This document shows, in pieces, positions 10,263-22,698 of a stretch of 64,000 bases of DNA. The notes under the pieces are model-generated. The model saw nothing but the letters and a program-made list of their open reading frames with translations. It was not told the origin of the DNA and did not search any database. The stretch's first letter is position 1; the number at the start of each line of letters is the position of its first letter. The stretch comes from Thermothielavioides terrestris NRRL 8126 (Eukaryota; Ascomycota; Sordariomycetes; Sordariales; Chaetomiaceae), in the NCBI RefSeq assembly GCF_000226115.1, contig NC_016460.1, forward strand, positions 2,356,001 to 2,420,000. Direction: 5' to 3'. The position numbers and the translations under genes are program-made.

Positions 10263-11478
10263 ATGGCCGTACAGTCAAAGCCAGCCCCAATTGGGCCCTG
10301 GGGCAAAGCGACGGCCGGTGCAGCGGGCGCGGTTCTCGCCAATGCGCTCGTATACCCTCTCGATCTGTACGTGCTGTCCATCCCCCACCCCCTCCCCCCG
10401 GCCTTCCGCGGCTGCAGGTTGCTGACTGCCATGGCGAGTCAGCGTCAAGACAAAGCTCCAGGTTCAGGTGAAGCCCAGCGACACAGCAAAGACAGACGTG
10501 CGGTCCGACGAGGCGCACTATAAGTCAACATGGGACGCCATTAGCAAGATCGCTTCTTCCGAGGGTATCTCGGGGCTGTACGCTGGCATGGGTGGCTCCC
10601 TAATCGGCGTTGCCTCCACGAACTTCGCCTACTTCTACTGGTACTCGGTCGTCCGCACCGTGTACTGGAAGTACGCGAAGGGAAGCCGCCAGCCGTCGAC
10701 CGTTGTGGAGCTGTCTCTCGGCGCGGTCGCCGGCGCGCTCGCGCAGCTCTTTACAATACCCGTTGCCGTCATCACGACCCGGCAACAAACGCAGAGCAAG
10801 GAGGAGAGGAAGGGCATCATCGACACCGCGCGCGAGGTCATCGACGGCGAGGACGGCATCTGGGGGCTTTGGAGAGGGCTGAAGGCGAGCCTGGTGCTGG
10901 TGATCAACCCGTCCATCACTTACGGCGCATACGAGAGGTTGAAGGACGTCCTCTTCCCGGGGAAGAAGAACCTCTCGCCCTGGGAGGCATTCGGTAAGCT
11001 TGGCCAGGGCCGGGACATTGCCGACAGTTCGCGAGAGAAGGCTAACTCAGCATTCTTAGCACTCGGCGCCATGTCCAAGGCCCTTGCAACCATCGCTACA
11101 CAGCCCCTGATTGTGGCAAAGGTCGGCTTGCAGTCGAAGCCGCCGGCAGCACGCCAGGGAAAGCCGTTCAAGAGCTTCGTCGAAGTCATGCAGTTCATCA
11201 TCGAGAACGAAGGGCCACGAAGCCTGTTCAAGGGTATCGGGCCGCAGATTCTCAAGGGCTTGCTTGTTCAGGGCATCCTGATGATGACCAAGGAGCGGTA
11301 TGAGTTGCCAAGTCGACGTGAGAATGAGAGTGCAAAATGCTGACTCTGATGCTGTAGTGTCGAACTCATGTTTGTCTTGTTTATCCGCTATCTCCAGGCC
11401 GTACGGTCGCGGCAGCTTCGGAGATCCGGCGACCTGGCGGCTGCGGCGAAACTGGTGGCACCCATGACTGTCAAATAG
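10263..11478 (+). CDS. ANT1: Peroxisomal adenine nucleotide transporter (mitochondrial carrier family)
   Basis: Exons are 10263..10366, 10443..10993, 11060..11297 and 11358..11478, giving 337 residues. It has the threefold carrier layout. Signature motifs are YPLDLVKTK in repeat 1 (completed across intron 1), a degenerate IPVAVITTRQQ in repeat 2, and QPLIVAKVGLQ in repeat 3. Similarity is to the PMP47/Ant1 branch, which exchanges cytosolic ATP for peroxisomal AMP to feed acyl-CoA synthesis and beta-oxidation. The mature C-terminus (MFVLFIRYLQAVR...) exists only after removal of intron 3, whose retention would add a short unrelated tail. The start is the ATG at 10263, directly before MAVQSKPAPIGPW. 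Membership is clear; the exact substrate is inferred from the subfamily. Confidence 0.9.
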
Positions 11479-11855
11479 AGGACGGCCAAAATTCAGTGGG
11501 TAGTGAGGGCGGCATCTGTACATGGGCAACGCACATAGATTCTTCTTTTGGGTATAATGAGCACCTTTCGCATGAGTGGATGTTGAATCTGTCGAAGCTC
11601 TCCCAGTAGCAAGCGGCTTGATCATGGGGTTTGTTACACAGTACATCCCCTGTTGCATCACGGTAAATTACGGATACTGTGTGGAAAGCTTGGGGTGAGC
11701 CACCTCAGCCCCACCTCAGCCACATCCCACCAAATTAGGGCAGTCCAAATTTCTCCCACTGTTGTGCGTGAGCATCCTTCCCTGGTTGTCGAACCTTGCA
11801 CCCCAGCTTCCTAGTTCTCAGTAGTCGTCGTCATTCGGAGCCGACAACCTTCACG
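11479..11855. other. Intergenic; likely promoter of the L29 gene
   Basis: A repeated CCACCTCAGCC pair occurs at about 11700-11722. No gene. Confidence 0.5.
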
Positions 11856-12260
11856 ATGGCCAGTATGTCGCCCCTCTTGTCTCTCAGTCCGATTACGTGG
11901 TTCACCGAAGGTACTGACAATTTGCAGAGTCTAAGAACTCGTCTCAGCACAACCAGTCGCGCAAGGCGCACCGGAACGGGTACGCTCCATCGCACAACGA
12001 ACGAAACGTCGACATATCGATGGCGCTAACAAGGAGACTGCAAACAGCATCAAGAGGCCCAAGACCCAGAGATACCCCTCGCTGAAGGGCACCGACCCCA
12101 AGTTCCGGAGAAACCACAGGCATGCGCTCCACGGCACCGCTAAGGCTCTGGTACGCAGTACCCCGATTTCAACCATCTTATTTATCGATTCGAGACCGGC
12201 ACGGGCTAACGCATGCTTCAACAGAAGGAGTTCCGGGAGGGCAAGCGGGAGACTGCTTGA
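11856..12260 (+). CDS. rpl29: Large-subunit ribosomal protein eL29
   Basis: Four small exons: 11856..11862, 11928..11979, 12048..12150, 12225..12260, encoding 65 residues. The first exon is only 7 nt (ATGGCCA). The spliced product begins MAKSKNSSQHNQSRKAHRNG and ends KEFREGKRETA, the universal pattern of eL29, a short basic protein of the 60S ribosomal subunit. The three introns (65, 68 and 74 nt) have CTAAC/CTGAC-type branch sites. A 7-nt first exon followed by introns is typical for ribosomal protein genes of filamentous fungi. No single exon gives a long ORF, so simple ORF scanning would miss this gene. Confidence 0.96.
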
Positions 12261-14691
12261 TTTTACTTTCCTTTGTTTGCTGCGCGCGATGGCGGGAGGG
12301 GATACATCTTCGGACATGACTTTTACGAAGAAGGAGTTCTAGGCGGACGACGATATCTGCATTGTCTTGCAGCCCACCGCTCTTACTGGGACCGGCTTTT
12401 TCCTCGAGGTGTTAAACAATCTGGGGCATCTCATTCGATCAAACACCCAAACCGGAATCCATTGGGCCACTGCGCAGTGAGGCGGATCTGCCGGGGTGCT
12501 ATCCTCTCCTCCGCCGGCGCGGCTTGAACGATCTTGGTCCCGATGCAGTTGCGTGCTGTGTGGAAGGTGTAGTGTGGTGAGCGACTGACGACTGCACTCT
12601 GGCTCGCCCTCTTTCTGCTTGTTGGGTCCAACCATTTCTGCGGGCGCCGGGGAGGACATCCATAACGATGAACGGCATTAGTGTGTACAGCTCTGAGCTC
12701 TTTTCCCGTGCTCATTGTGCTGAAGGATGATTTCGTGCCGAGAGGGACCAGCCTGGCTATTACCAAACACCTTTGCTCTTCCTCCCGAAAGACTTCGGTG
12801 CATGAAAGCCAGGCGACATCCGCCCATGACTGAGACCTCCGCTCCAGATCTCTGACCGTTACGGGTTGCTAATGAGCAGTCCGAATTCCCATTGACATTC
12901 TCAGCGGTGGGCATTAAGCCGTTGGCCGTTGCTGATTTGCTCGCTACTTCTAAGAGAGCAGTTGATCTTGAACAAGTCGCAGTCACAATACCAACCTTGA
13001 TCAACGAATCATCAATATCACGCAGCTCAGGGAGCGGTTCTGAGTAAAGGTCGTACGAGCATTGCCGCCTTTGCCTCACGAGCCAGTGTCTCAGGCCGAG
13101 TGTTCTCCGTCCTCGTTTTATGTGCCCCGGCGTCTGCCCCTCGTCTGATGCCAAGAGACAGTGGGCGATGCACCTCAGAGGCGTATTTTGAGGTTAGGGA
13201 GTGCTGACTCATTTGGTGTGGTTCCCGACCTGCCGCTGTTGGTGACAGCCCTATTTCGCGGGCGTCTGAGCTGCGAGTCGGCTGAATCAGGGGGAGTTTA
13301 GCTACAACTACACAGTAGTGTCAAGATACCTCCTACCTGGTAGTTTACTATGCTGTGAAGGTGACAGTTGGTGATTGTCAACCTCCAACAAACGTGACGA
13401 GAAGATGTTGTCTCGCGTTGCAAGGTAGTTATGGATACCTAAGCTCCCGAAAGCTCGCCTGGCCCTCTAGTTCAAGCTCAGCGCTTGGCTGCGGAGCAAA
13501 AATATCGAGGCTGAGCCTGGCGATGCGGGGGGAAAGGAAAGGCGAAACGTTCTTGGTGTGGAGTCGCCTCCTGAACTGCTAAACCAACGGTAACGTTTTG
13601 TAGCGCGTTTGTGGAGTACTTCCGTGCCTTTCCGCCCATCAGGCGCCAGCCTCAGCTGGACACAGGGCCTGATCCACTTTTCCACCAGGCTCCGAGCGAG
13701 AGTCTTACCATCCCTCCCGTTCTCCAGCTCATTCGCTCGTCTGTGGGCGTCCCGCATCCAGGTTCCGTTCCTCGAGTCCTCAACAACTCCCTCCTCTCTT
13801 TTTTTGTTGCGCCCTCAGCGTGGACCTGTCGCTTTCTGCTGGTCCAGGCCGGAGCTCGCATCCTTCCTCTCCCGCCATTCTTCGTTTCGGCACGGATTTC
13901 TGAATAGTCGGGAGCTTTTCTTAATGGGTATGTCGACCTCTGGATAACTGAAGCCTCTTCCCCGCCCGGTCGTCTGATGCAGCGGCGCTTCGTCTGGAGA
14001 TGTCGAAAGGCCGCTGCATTGGCTCTGGTGAGGTAGTCGCTGCATGGTGGTGGTCTTTGTCTGCTTCTTCCCTCCCTCCACGACTTGCAGAACTGGTGCA
14101 CGCACTAGCTTCTGGCAAGCCTTGCGACTTGCTACATGCTCGCTTTTCCGGACTCCCTTTTGCCCTTCTGCCCCTCCGGCTCCGATATCTGTTCTGGCCA
14201 TCCTGGGCTAACCTCGATCCTCCTCCTCCACAGAACCTCGTGCCTTCCAGTGATCCTTCCTTCCTCGCGAGAATTTCGATCCTCCTTTGAGGCCAGCGGG
14301 TTACTGCAGGAGTTCTCGAAAGTCTTCGCGCCCTTTCATACCTACCTCTTCTGCAGCGACTTCGAAAGTCCCGGCCGCAGCGGAGTTTAATCCCATCGAG
14401 TATCTCTGCAAACACATACGATATTCTGCCCTTGGTACGTAACTATGGGAGATGCGCCCCGCGATATAGCATGAATCCAGGCCCCCGGAAAATCACGGGA
14501 GTCTGTTGCCGCTGCCAGCCAGCGCAAGCTAACGGTGAATCAGCTGCAAGCGCTGTTTCAGCTTTTCCCTGGCACCTGGCACCGGCCAATTCTTCGAGAC
14601 GACGCTTTGATTCATTCCCACCCTCGTTTATAGAGCGCTTCCCGTCAGCTACTCGATTGTGCGACGCCCGATTCTCGGCTCCGCGCCGATT
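12261..14691. other. Long intergenic region and probable VTS1 leader
   Basis: 2.4 kb without a recognisable gene. From about 13580 to 14420 the plus strand is rich in pyrimidine runs (TTCCCTCC, CTTCCTCTCC), as in long 5' leaders of fungal regulatory genes. The minus-strand ORFs here are Arg-rich shadows with no family match that I can see. Confidence 0.55.
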
Positions 14692-16644
14692 ATGCTCAAC
14701 ATGTCCAACATCATGAGCAACCGCAACAGCACGCCCGAGGCTGGCAGCGTCTCCTCGCTGCGGCCTCCCTCGTCGCGGGCGATTGGCGCAACCACCCACG
14801 GTCTTCGTGCGTCTGCCGACATGGCTGCCCTGACTGGACAGGCCGCCGCTGGCCGGATCCGACCGTCTTCCGACTTCTACGGTCAGGTGCAGACGGGCGC
14901 TGGTCAGGGAAATTCGGACATGGATGCTCAGGACAAGCTGGCCCAGCAGTGGATCGCCGATATCGACCAGTACGAGACCACTCTCGAAGAGATGGCTGCC
15001 GCCACTCTTGACCAGGACTTCAAGGATGAGCTGAGCGCCATCGAGCAGTGGTTCCGGGTTCTTAGCGAGGCTGAGCGGACGGCTGCCCTGTATGCGCTGC
15101 TGCAGCAGACCACACAGGTCCAGATTCGCTTCTTCATTCAGGTTCTGCAGCAGATGGGCAAGAACCACCCCATGTCGGGCGTTCTGTCGCCCGCAAACTT
15201 TGACAAAGGTTAGTCATCCCTCAAACACGCACGCCCAAGATGCCGGCTCTGACTCGTCCGTGTTGCAGACCCCATGTCAAATCGGCTCAGCGATGCAATG
15301 AGCAAGCTGAATGTGGACTCGGCTCGGAACTCGCTGGCTCGGCCGAACGCCGGTCCGAATGTGAAGCGCCAGTCTGGCCTGGACTCGTCGACCATCAACG
15401 CTATGTTTCCCGACGCCGCGGCCGCGATCGCGACCGAGAAGGCAAAGTTCACACAGCAGACAGGCAACCCGCCCACGTCGGCTAGGAACAGCTTGGTGGA
15501 TAACCGGAACTCTCTGGCGGCGCCGACGATTTCTGCTCCCAAGGATGACGCCAACGGGCAGAACCCGGTGTCGCCCTGGGGCCCCAACGACGCGTCCCGG
15601 CCCAAGTCCTCTTCCGGCGGCCAGGCGCCCATGGGCCAGTTTGTGCAGCCGCCGCCGTCGGCCGGCGCCTTGCGGTCGCCTCGCCCCCAGCTTACGAGCA
15701 ACTCGAATATCCAATCGACCACGCTGACGACCGGGGAGCAGTCGCTTGCCGACCTGCCCCTTCTGTCGCCGTATGGCGCGAGTGGCAACTGGGCCTCGAT
15801 GGTCAACACGCCGATGGTGCCGACCTTCAACCAGCAGCAGACGAACAACGCCGACATGGTGGCCAATGCCACGGCAATGAAGCTGGCGGCTCTCTCGACG
15901 GTCAACAACCGGTTCGCTCTGGACGATGTGCGCAAGTATCGGCGTGCTCGATCTAACGACGCCGCCGGCCAGGCCCAGAACGCCCTGTCGCCCGGTGCGC
16001 CGGCCATTCCGGGCGCGATCATGGTCAGCGAGCACGGAGTACCGCTCTCGCGGGAGCAGATGATGACTCTCCAGCAGCCCCAGAACCTCAGTTTCGCAGC
16101 CCACAGGTCCCGACCCAACTCGCCGGGCATCGCGGTGCAGAACTATGGTCCGGCGCTGGCCTTTACTTCGCCGCAGAACAACGGCTTTCTGAGCGCTTAC
16201 GATGGTGCGCCTTCCCTTATGAACAATGGACTGGCTCCGATGAATTTGGCCGCATTTGGTTTGGGCGGCCATCATGAAGGGTACCACTCGGACCACTCAG
16301 ATATGGTGCGAGGGCGTTCTCCGCGTGGCCGGAGAGGCACGTCCAAGCCGCCTGAGGATCCGACAGACCCGACGCTGCTGCAGGACATCCCGAGCTGGCT
16401 GCGGAGCCTGCGCCTGCACAAGTACACGGAGAATCTCAAGGACATGAAGTGGACGGAGCTCATTGAGCTGGACGACAAGCAGCTCGAGGAGCGCGGCGTC
16501 AACGCGCTGGGTGCTCGACGCAAGATGCTCAAGGTCTTTGAGCAGGTCAAGGGTAGGTCGGCCGAGCAGCAAGTCTCCGCCAAGGTGACGAGTTACTGAC
16601 GCGTTACGCCGACAGAGGCCAAGAAGGAAGGAAAGCTGGGCTAG
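14692..16644 (+). CDS. VTS1: RNA-binding post-transcriptional regulator Vts1 (Smaug family, SAM domain)
   Basis: Exons are 14692..15208, 15269..16552 and 16616..16644, giving 609 residues. A conserved helical Vts1 N-terminal region spans about 80-155 ([19 protein letters not shown] onward). A long Ser/Asn/Pro/Gln-rich linker follows. The C-terminal SAM domain lies at about 545-600 ([18 protein letters not shown] ... [13 protein letters not shown]). Vts1 binds Smaug-recognition hairpins in mRNA through this SAM domain and promotes deadenylation. The last exon supplies only [10 protein letters not shown] and the stop. The start at 14692 is the first ATG in frame; ATGs at 14701 and 14713 are alternatives, since sequence before MSNRNS is less constrained. 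Confidence 0.93.
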
Positions 16645-17798
16645 TGCCCTGCGTCCATTTCCGGAACAACAGCGAGTATACGGTGAAGCGTTACGGAGCA
16701 GATAGAGGGACGGGGCGTATAGCGTATAGGCAAAGCGAGCGCCATCGCATCTGCTAGGGATCATACTTGCCAAAATATTCTTGCTTCGGACCCGCAAGCC
16801 TTTTAGTTGGAGTCTGGGGGAAGACAAGGAAAGGGAGGCGGGATCTGGCGGTTGATGATCTCTTCGGCGAGCGTTATGAGCTTTATTTTCTTGCGATTTT
16901 GGGGCAGGATTGATTTGCTGGCTGCACATCTCCGAGGCGGTGATCCCTGGGCAATCTTGAAAGGGAGAAGGAAAAGAAATCGAGGGATCACTCGACTTGA
17001 CCATGGCGTTGCTGCTGCTCGGGGATGGTTAATTTACGATGAGCTTTCTGCGGGTTCAAATGCTTCGGGTTTAATGAGGTCTTGTAGCGGGTTATGTGGG
17101 ATGTTTGTGAGGATGAGCAGTTGTTTAAGCCGACTGTGCAACTGCGCGGGCTCAGTCGCCCAGTCGGTGACAATCCGCATCCAGCTTTGGACAACCCAGG
17201 AATTTACTGTCTCCGTCTCCCAATGGCAAGCAGCACTTCTGCTCAAAGATAAGACGGGAGTAGGGTGAACGATTTCCGTTTTGAAAGGGGAACAGATGAC
17301 CTCACAGACAGTCAAGCAACCGACACACTGGCGAGTTCCAGGTTGTTAAGTGCACAGTGCGTTTACGTGTTTGAGGTCAAAGTCGACTTCTCTTGCCCCA
17401 CACTCCCTTTAACTGAAAGTCACTTATCCTCCTTCCTTGCTCAGCATCAACTCTGTTCGTACAAGACGCCGCGACGCTGTTCCCTGACTGTCCTACTCGA
17501 ATCATTATTTTCTCATCTTGCCCTGCACCGGAGGAGGAAACCAGGCTCATGCATGGTTGAGGGAGCTTGACAACAGCGAATGGGGGGGAAGGGGAGCGGC
17601 AACTTTTGAAGAGGAAGGTGCTCAACAACTTTTTGGTCTTGGTGGCGGTTCCAGGGAGAGGTAAACCGTCATTTCCGGAAGGCAGCCTTGCCTCTTTTCC
17701 ATCTCCCATTCCGCTTGCGAAGGTAGCTGTAGCTGTCCTCTGGAAGCCACATCAATCCGAATCTTCAGCGACGCGAGGACAGGCAGGCACGCGGCCAA
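16645..17798. other. Intergenic between VTS1 and TFIIIC gene
   Basis: No gene recognised; it holds the VTS1 3' untranslated region and the promoter of the next gene. Confidence 0.55.
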
Positions 17799-20700
17799 AT
17801 GGATACCATGGATATCGACAGGCTGGTTGCGCCTCCAGCGCACACAGCGGCTGCGTTCTCCCCGGACATGGTGGACCCGAGCCTGTATCAAGCGGAGGCG
17901 CTGGAGCCAGATGTGCAGATGGAGGACGACGAGGACGAGGCGGCGAGCGACATCTCGGCCGACTCGGACGCCCTCGAACTGCGCGCCGAGGTCGAGCGCT
18001 TCGACCAGCAGCAAGAGGCCTTTGTCGCCCGCCAGCGCGCCGAAGCCGCCGGCCTGCCCTACCAGCCACCACCGTCTCGCAAAGCAGGCGCCGGTGCCGC
18101 TGGGCGAAAACAAAAACGAAGGCGGGTCCGCGGCCCGCGCAAGCCCGCGCCGCTCCCTCCGGACATCCAGTTCCGCCTGTCGCTCGCCAACGAGGCCTTC
18201 CAGCAGCAGGACTACGACAAGGCGATCGCGCACCTCTCCGAGATCATCCGCATCAACAGCGAGGTCTTCAACGCCTGGATGCTGCTGTCGACCGTGCACG
18301 AGACGCTGGGCAACCGCGACCAGGCTATCTGGTGCCGCATCTCGGCCGCGCACCTGACCCCGCGCGACGTGAACCAGTGGATCAGCACGGCCGAGTACGC
18401 GCTCGAGTGCCTCGGCGACCTGGGCGACGATGACGGCAACGAGGGCGCCGACGACGACGAGGACGCGGAGGCCGCCCGCCGCCGGTCCGAAAAGGCCGAG
18501 GTGCTGGCGCGCGCCTACGCCTGCTACACGCAGGCGCTCGAGACGGACCGCTCGAGCATCGCCGCGCGCACCGGCAGGGCCGATGTCATCCTGATGCAGG
18601 GCAACGCGAGCAAGGCGCTGGTCGAGTACCAGAAGGCGCTGAGCTACCGGCCGTGGAACATCCGGACGGTGCGGAACATCGCGGACGTGGCGCTGGATGT
18701 CAAGGACCGCAGGAAGGGCGCGGACATCGCCCGCGGCGCGTACAGGCGGCTCATTGACCACCTCCAGGCGACGGGCACATACGAGGCCGAGGAGGGCAGG
18801 TTTGAGTGGTCGGATCTGAGGATCTACCTGGAGTTCTTCACCATTCTCGAGCAGTGGCAAGAGGGCGCCCGGGAGCTCAAGGAGATCTCACGCTGGCTGC
18901 TCGGCCGGAGGGCCGAGACCTACTGGGACCAGTGGATCGATGACGACAGGGAGTGGGATATCTACGACGACAGGCGCCTGGCGGTGCCCGGTTTTGAGCC
19001 CGCTCAGTTCCCCCAAGAGAGCTATGGCCAGGGGCTTCCGGTCGACTTACGCGCGAAGCTGTACGTGTACCGGAGCAAGCTGGGTCTCGAGCACGAGGCC
19101 GAGCTGCACCTGCAATTGCTCGACCCCGGGAGGGAAGAAGACTTCATGGACTTTCCGGACTGCCTCAAAGATATCGCCGTCGCGCTGCTGGACCGCAACC
19201 GGGCGGACGAGGCGATCCGCTATCTCGACCTCTTCAGACACATCGCGACCACGACCGGGGAGACGGTGCTGGATGCCGACTTCTCGGTCTGCCAGGGCCG
19301 GTACCACATGGCCCGCGGCGAGAAGGCGGCCGCCGAAGAGTGCTTCATCGCGGCCATCGAGGAGGACGAAGACCATATCGAGGCTCGCGTCCAGTTGGCC
19401 AACATGTACGAAGGCGAGGAGATGCAGGAAGGGCGGGAGGAAGCGTTCCTGCTGGTGAGAGAGGCGATGAACCTGGAAGCCAGCGGGACTCGGCGGCGCC
19501 GCGGACCGTACGGCCCGCGGAAACCGCGAGAGGGACCGCCCCGGCCCCGGAAGCCCAGGGACCCGAACAGGAAGTCCAACTACGTGCCGCGGCGGTTGAT
19601 CGACGCCGAGAAGCGGAGGCAGCAGGAACTGGTAATGACGGCCCAGGCGGCCAAGAACTTCCAACGGCTGCAGGCCGTGCAGGACCGCGCCTTGGCCGGC
19701 GACGAGCAGGCGAAGGCCGAGTGGATGAAGGCGGCCAAGCTGCTCGTGGACGACTTCCGATCGTACAAGCAGTTCTACCCGTGGGAGAAGTACCTCAAAC
19801 TTCTGGGGTACGCCGCCAGCGCGCAGGGGCAGGCGGCCGCGCCGGCCCGGAACATGAAGCTGGCGGCGATGGAAGAGCGGCTGCGGCAGAACCTCGCGCC
19901 GGCCGAGGGCCAGGAGCAGGCGGCCCGGCTGCCGCTCAAGTTCCCGTCGGAACACCGGGGCATCCCGTTCGACACGTGGCTCGACATCTTCCTCAACTAC
20001 GCCTTCGCGCTCGTGCGGTCGGGCCGGCACCGCGAGGCGTACGCCGTCTGCCACGCGGCGCGGGACTCGGTCGTGTGGACGTCGGCCGAGACGACCTTCC
20101 TCATCCACGTGGCGTGGGCGTCGTGCGCGGTCTACGCGGGCGACGAGGAGACGTGCGTCGCCATCGCGCGCTACTTCATGCGCGACTACATGCCGGGCAC
20201 CGACTCGTACCGCATGTTCTCGGCCATGTGCCGCGTCTGCCAGACGCCCGTGTCGTGGTACACGTCCGGGCCGGCGCAGAAGTTCATCCTGCGCCAGATC
20301 AAGACCATGGACACCATCGTCATGCGCAAGGACAAGGAGAAGGACAGGGACAGGGACTCTCACGCTGCTGGTACCGGCAACGGCAACGGCAACGGCAGCA
20401 GCGACCCGGACATCGGCCTCGACGTCGCGCTGCTGACCATCTACGGCCACATCCTCTTCACCACGACCTCGTACACGTACGCGCTCTCCTACTTCGCCCG
20501 CGCCGCCTCGCTCGACCCGGCCAACCCGCTCATCAACCTCAGCACCGGCCTCGCCTACCTGCACTACGCGCTCAAGCGCCAGGCCACCAACCGCCAGTAC
20601 CTGCTGACGCAGGGCTTCGCCTTCCTGTTCCGCTACTACCGCGACCGGTTGGACGCGGCGGCGGCGGCGGCGGCGCGGACGGGTATTCAGCAGACCGGGG

Positions 20701-21050
20701 GCGAGGCTGGAGGAGGCGGTGGAGACGGGAAACACGGGAAAGAGGGGGCCGCCGCCGCCGGTGGTGGTGGTGGTGGTGGTGGTGGTGCTGTGGCGCTGCG
20801 GCAGGAGGCGCATTTCAACATCGCCAGGGCGTACTCGCTTGTGGGGTTGGGGAATCTGGCGGTGGAGTACTACAAGAAGGTTCTGGACGAGCAAGCAGCG
20901 TGGGGGGAGAATCCCGGGAGCGGCGGCGGCGGGATGGGCAGCGAGGATCTGACCGCCGAGGCCGCGTACAACGTGCGGACGCTGTGCTATCTGCTGGGGG
21001 ATGTGGACGGGGCGAGGGCCGTGGCGGAGAAGTGGCTCGTTTTGGAGTGA
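17799..21050 (+). CDS. TFC4: TFIIIC subunit with TPR repeats (Tfc4/Sfc4 family)
   Basis: Single exon, 1083 residues. An acidic N-terminus (MEDDEDEAASDISADSD) and a basic patch (RKQKRRRVRGPRK, about 105-117) precede a TPR array starting near residue 125 (LANEAFQQQDYDKAIAHLSE). A central charged linker near 565-600 (RRRRGPYGPRKPREG...) is followed by more TPRs (NIARAYSLVGLGNLAVEYY near 1010). This order of acidic region, TPR block, basic linker and TPR block matches Tfc4, the tau-131 subunit that recruits TFIIIB to tRNA and 5S genes. An Ala/Gly-rich insert lies near 970-1000. The ATG at 17799 is followed by MDTMDIDRL. The window also holds two 5S genes, which this factor would serve in trans. 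Confidence 0.9.
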   Translation: MDTMDIDRLVAPPAHTAAAFSPDMVDPSLYQAEALEPDVQMEDDEDEAASDISADSDALELRAEVERFDQQQEAFVARQRAEAAGLPYQPPPSRKAGAGAAGRKQKRRRVRGPRKPAPLPPDIQFRLSLANEAFQQQDYDKAIAHLSEIIRINSEVFNAWMLLSTVHETLGNRDQAIWCRISAAHLTPRDVNQWISTAEYALECLGDLGDDDGNEGADDDEDAEAARRRSEKAEVLARAYACYTQALETDRSSIAARTGRADVILMQGNASKALVEYQKALSYRPWNIRTVRNIADVALDVKDRRKGADIARGAYRRLIDHLQATGTYEAEEGRFEWSDLRIYLEFFTILEQWQEGARELKEISRWLLGRRAETYWDQWIDDDREWDIYDDRRLAVPGFEPAQFPQESYGQGLPVDLRAKLYVYRSKLGLEHEAELHLQLLDPGREEDFMDFPDCLKDIAVALLDRNRADEAIRYLDLFRHIATTTGETVLDADFSVCQGRYHMARGEKAAAEECFIAAIEEDEDHIEARVQLANMYEGEEMQEGREEAFLLVREAMNLEASGTRRRRGPYGPRKPREGPPRPRKPRDPNRKSNYVPRRLIDAEKRRQQELVMTAQAAKNFQRLQAVQDRALAGDEQAKAEWMKAAKLLVDDFRSYKQFYPWEKYLKLLGYAASAQGQAAAPARNMKLAAMEERLRQNLAPAEGQEQAARLPLKFPSEHRGIPFDTWLDIFLNYAFALVRSGRHREAYAVCHAARDSVVWTSAETTFLIHVAWASCAVYAGDEETCVAIARYFMRDYMPGTDSYRMFSAMCRVCQTPVSWYTSGPAQKFILRQIKTMDTIVMRKDKEKDRDRDSHAAGTGNGNGNGSSDPDIGLDVALLTIYGHILFTTTSYTYALSYFARAASLDPANPLINLSTGLAYLHYALKRQATNRQYLLTQGFAFLFRYYRDRLDAAAAAAARTGIQQTGGEAGGGGGDGKHGKEGAAAAGGGGGGGGGAVALRQEAHFNIARAYSLVGLGNLAVEYYKKVLDEQAAWGENPGSGGGGMGSEDLTAEAAYNVRTLCYLLGDVDGARAVAEKWLVLE

Positions 21051-22698
21051 GGGTCGGGAGGTGGCCGCGTTCGTACACATGTGTTTATGCACTTCGGAGC
21101 CGGACCTTACGGGGGAGGGGAAACGAAGGAAGTGGGCATTTGTATTCCGTATTACGATTTTCTTCAGACGGATGGGTGAGAGGCTCAAACGGTCAGGAAG
21201 AATTCGGGCAGGGCATGACTGGGCGTTCAGAGGAGGCGTCTTCTCGGCGGGGACGGAGTTAAGCATGGTCGGAAAAGGGGCCTGGCCAGAGGAGAAAACG
21301 GGAAAATTACACAGTAGGACATATGCCAGCATCATGATCCTTCTTGCAAGGGTTGGGAGTTTGAGCTACTGTGCAATATCTCCGTAGTGGAGTGAAGAAA
21401 CTGCCCGCCAGTTGACAGGGCTGTGAGTTGCTGAGTCGCAACGCCCGGTTGGCAGGTGGCAAGTCTGCTGTGTGAGTTCCGCCATGTATCCGTACACAGG
21501 AGGATGCGACAAGGGCGGGTCGTGCCGCCGACGGCGATGTTTTCCTCGTTGTACGGAATGCATTAGTGTACTGTATACTACCATCTAATGTCTTTTGATG
21601 GCTAGCCACATGCATCGCATGCACGTCCTCGGAGACGAAACTCTCCCCCAGCCGCAAGCCCCCAGACTTCCCCTCCACTTCCTGCTCTCACAAAACTCGG
21701 GTAGCGACACGGCGTCTCGGGGACGATGAGGATGAGTCTGGCTCCACCATCAATCTTGCGGAAATTTGGGGTCTGCTGTTCCTGCCCATGACCGCGAACG
21801 CAAGTTCTGGACAGAATGGAGTCCCTCTGTAAGGGGCCACGATTCGCCGAGCGGCAGGTCCGTTTTCTTTTGTTGTTTTCTCTGATTAGTTAGTGCTCGA
21901 CAGCGGCCCCATGGGCGAGAGCCACGTCAATTCAATTCTGCGGCCGCAGAGGCCACACCAGAGAACAGGCGCGGGATGCTGTGACGATGGCTGCGAGTCA
22001 AGCGGCTTTTCAGTCCGTGGCTACCCTACGAGCTTGCTGAGCCGCAGAGCATGGGGGTACCTGTCAGGGGAACAGCTCCCTTGCCCCTCGCTTCACACGC
22101 AGACGAGATGTCCATTCAGTTACTGCGCTGCCCACCACAGCATGCACAGCATGCATGTAAAAGAGTTTGAGTCACACAGGCACCGCACTCTTGAGGGGTC
22201 CGGGGATTTGAGGTGCCGAAGAGTTTAATATGCTCGGAGGTGGGGGGGTTGCTTGCTTCCTACAGTATGAACCTTTTCTATAACCAGTGCTCGCTGGCGG
22301 CCGAAGTCTTTGGCCTGGCCACTCCCCAAGTGAGCCGCGCGCGAAGTGGCGACAACGCAGAGCTGGGGAGACGACAATTGACTGGCCGTGGTCTGCAGCG
22401 CAAGGGCGGCAAACAGCGGAATATTGAAGGGTGAAACGAAACAAACGCCCGCTGTGGCCGCGGACCCGCCATGGCCCGCACGCATCGCGCCCTGTCTCGG
22501 GAAGGCAGATCGCTCGCTTCCGAATCTGTCAAAAAAGAAGGTACGCAAAGTTGTGATGTGTTGAAAGCGGTTCTTGGAGCTGCGGCTGGATCCTGACCAG
22601 GAAGTCATCAAAAGAACTTAACTTACACTAGTGCGTTTCAAACTCCGTGGTTATCAGCCATCCTCTGTGCCAGGGTTGGAATCCCTGGCTCTCTCGGC
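21051..22698. other. Gene-poor region before MITE copy A
   Basis: No gene recognised in 1.6 kb. Only short ORFs on both strands. Confidence 0.55.

Noticed and set aside
13921..14415. 164-residue Arg-rich minus-strand ORF
   Set aside because: No recognisable domain; it reads like the complement of a pyrimidine-rich leader.
19047..21335. 762-residue minus-strand ORF
   Set aside because: Antisense shadow of the GC-rich TFIIIC gene; composition is Arg/Pro/Val low complexity with no domain.
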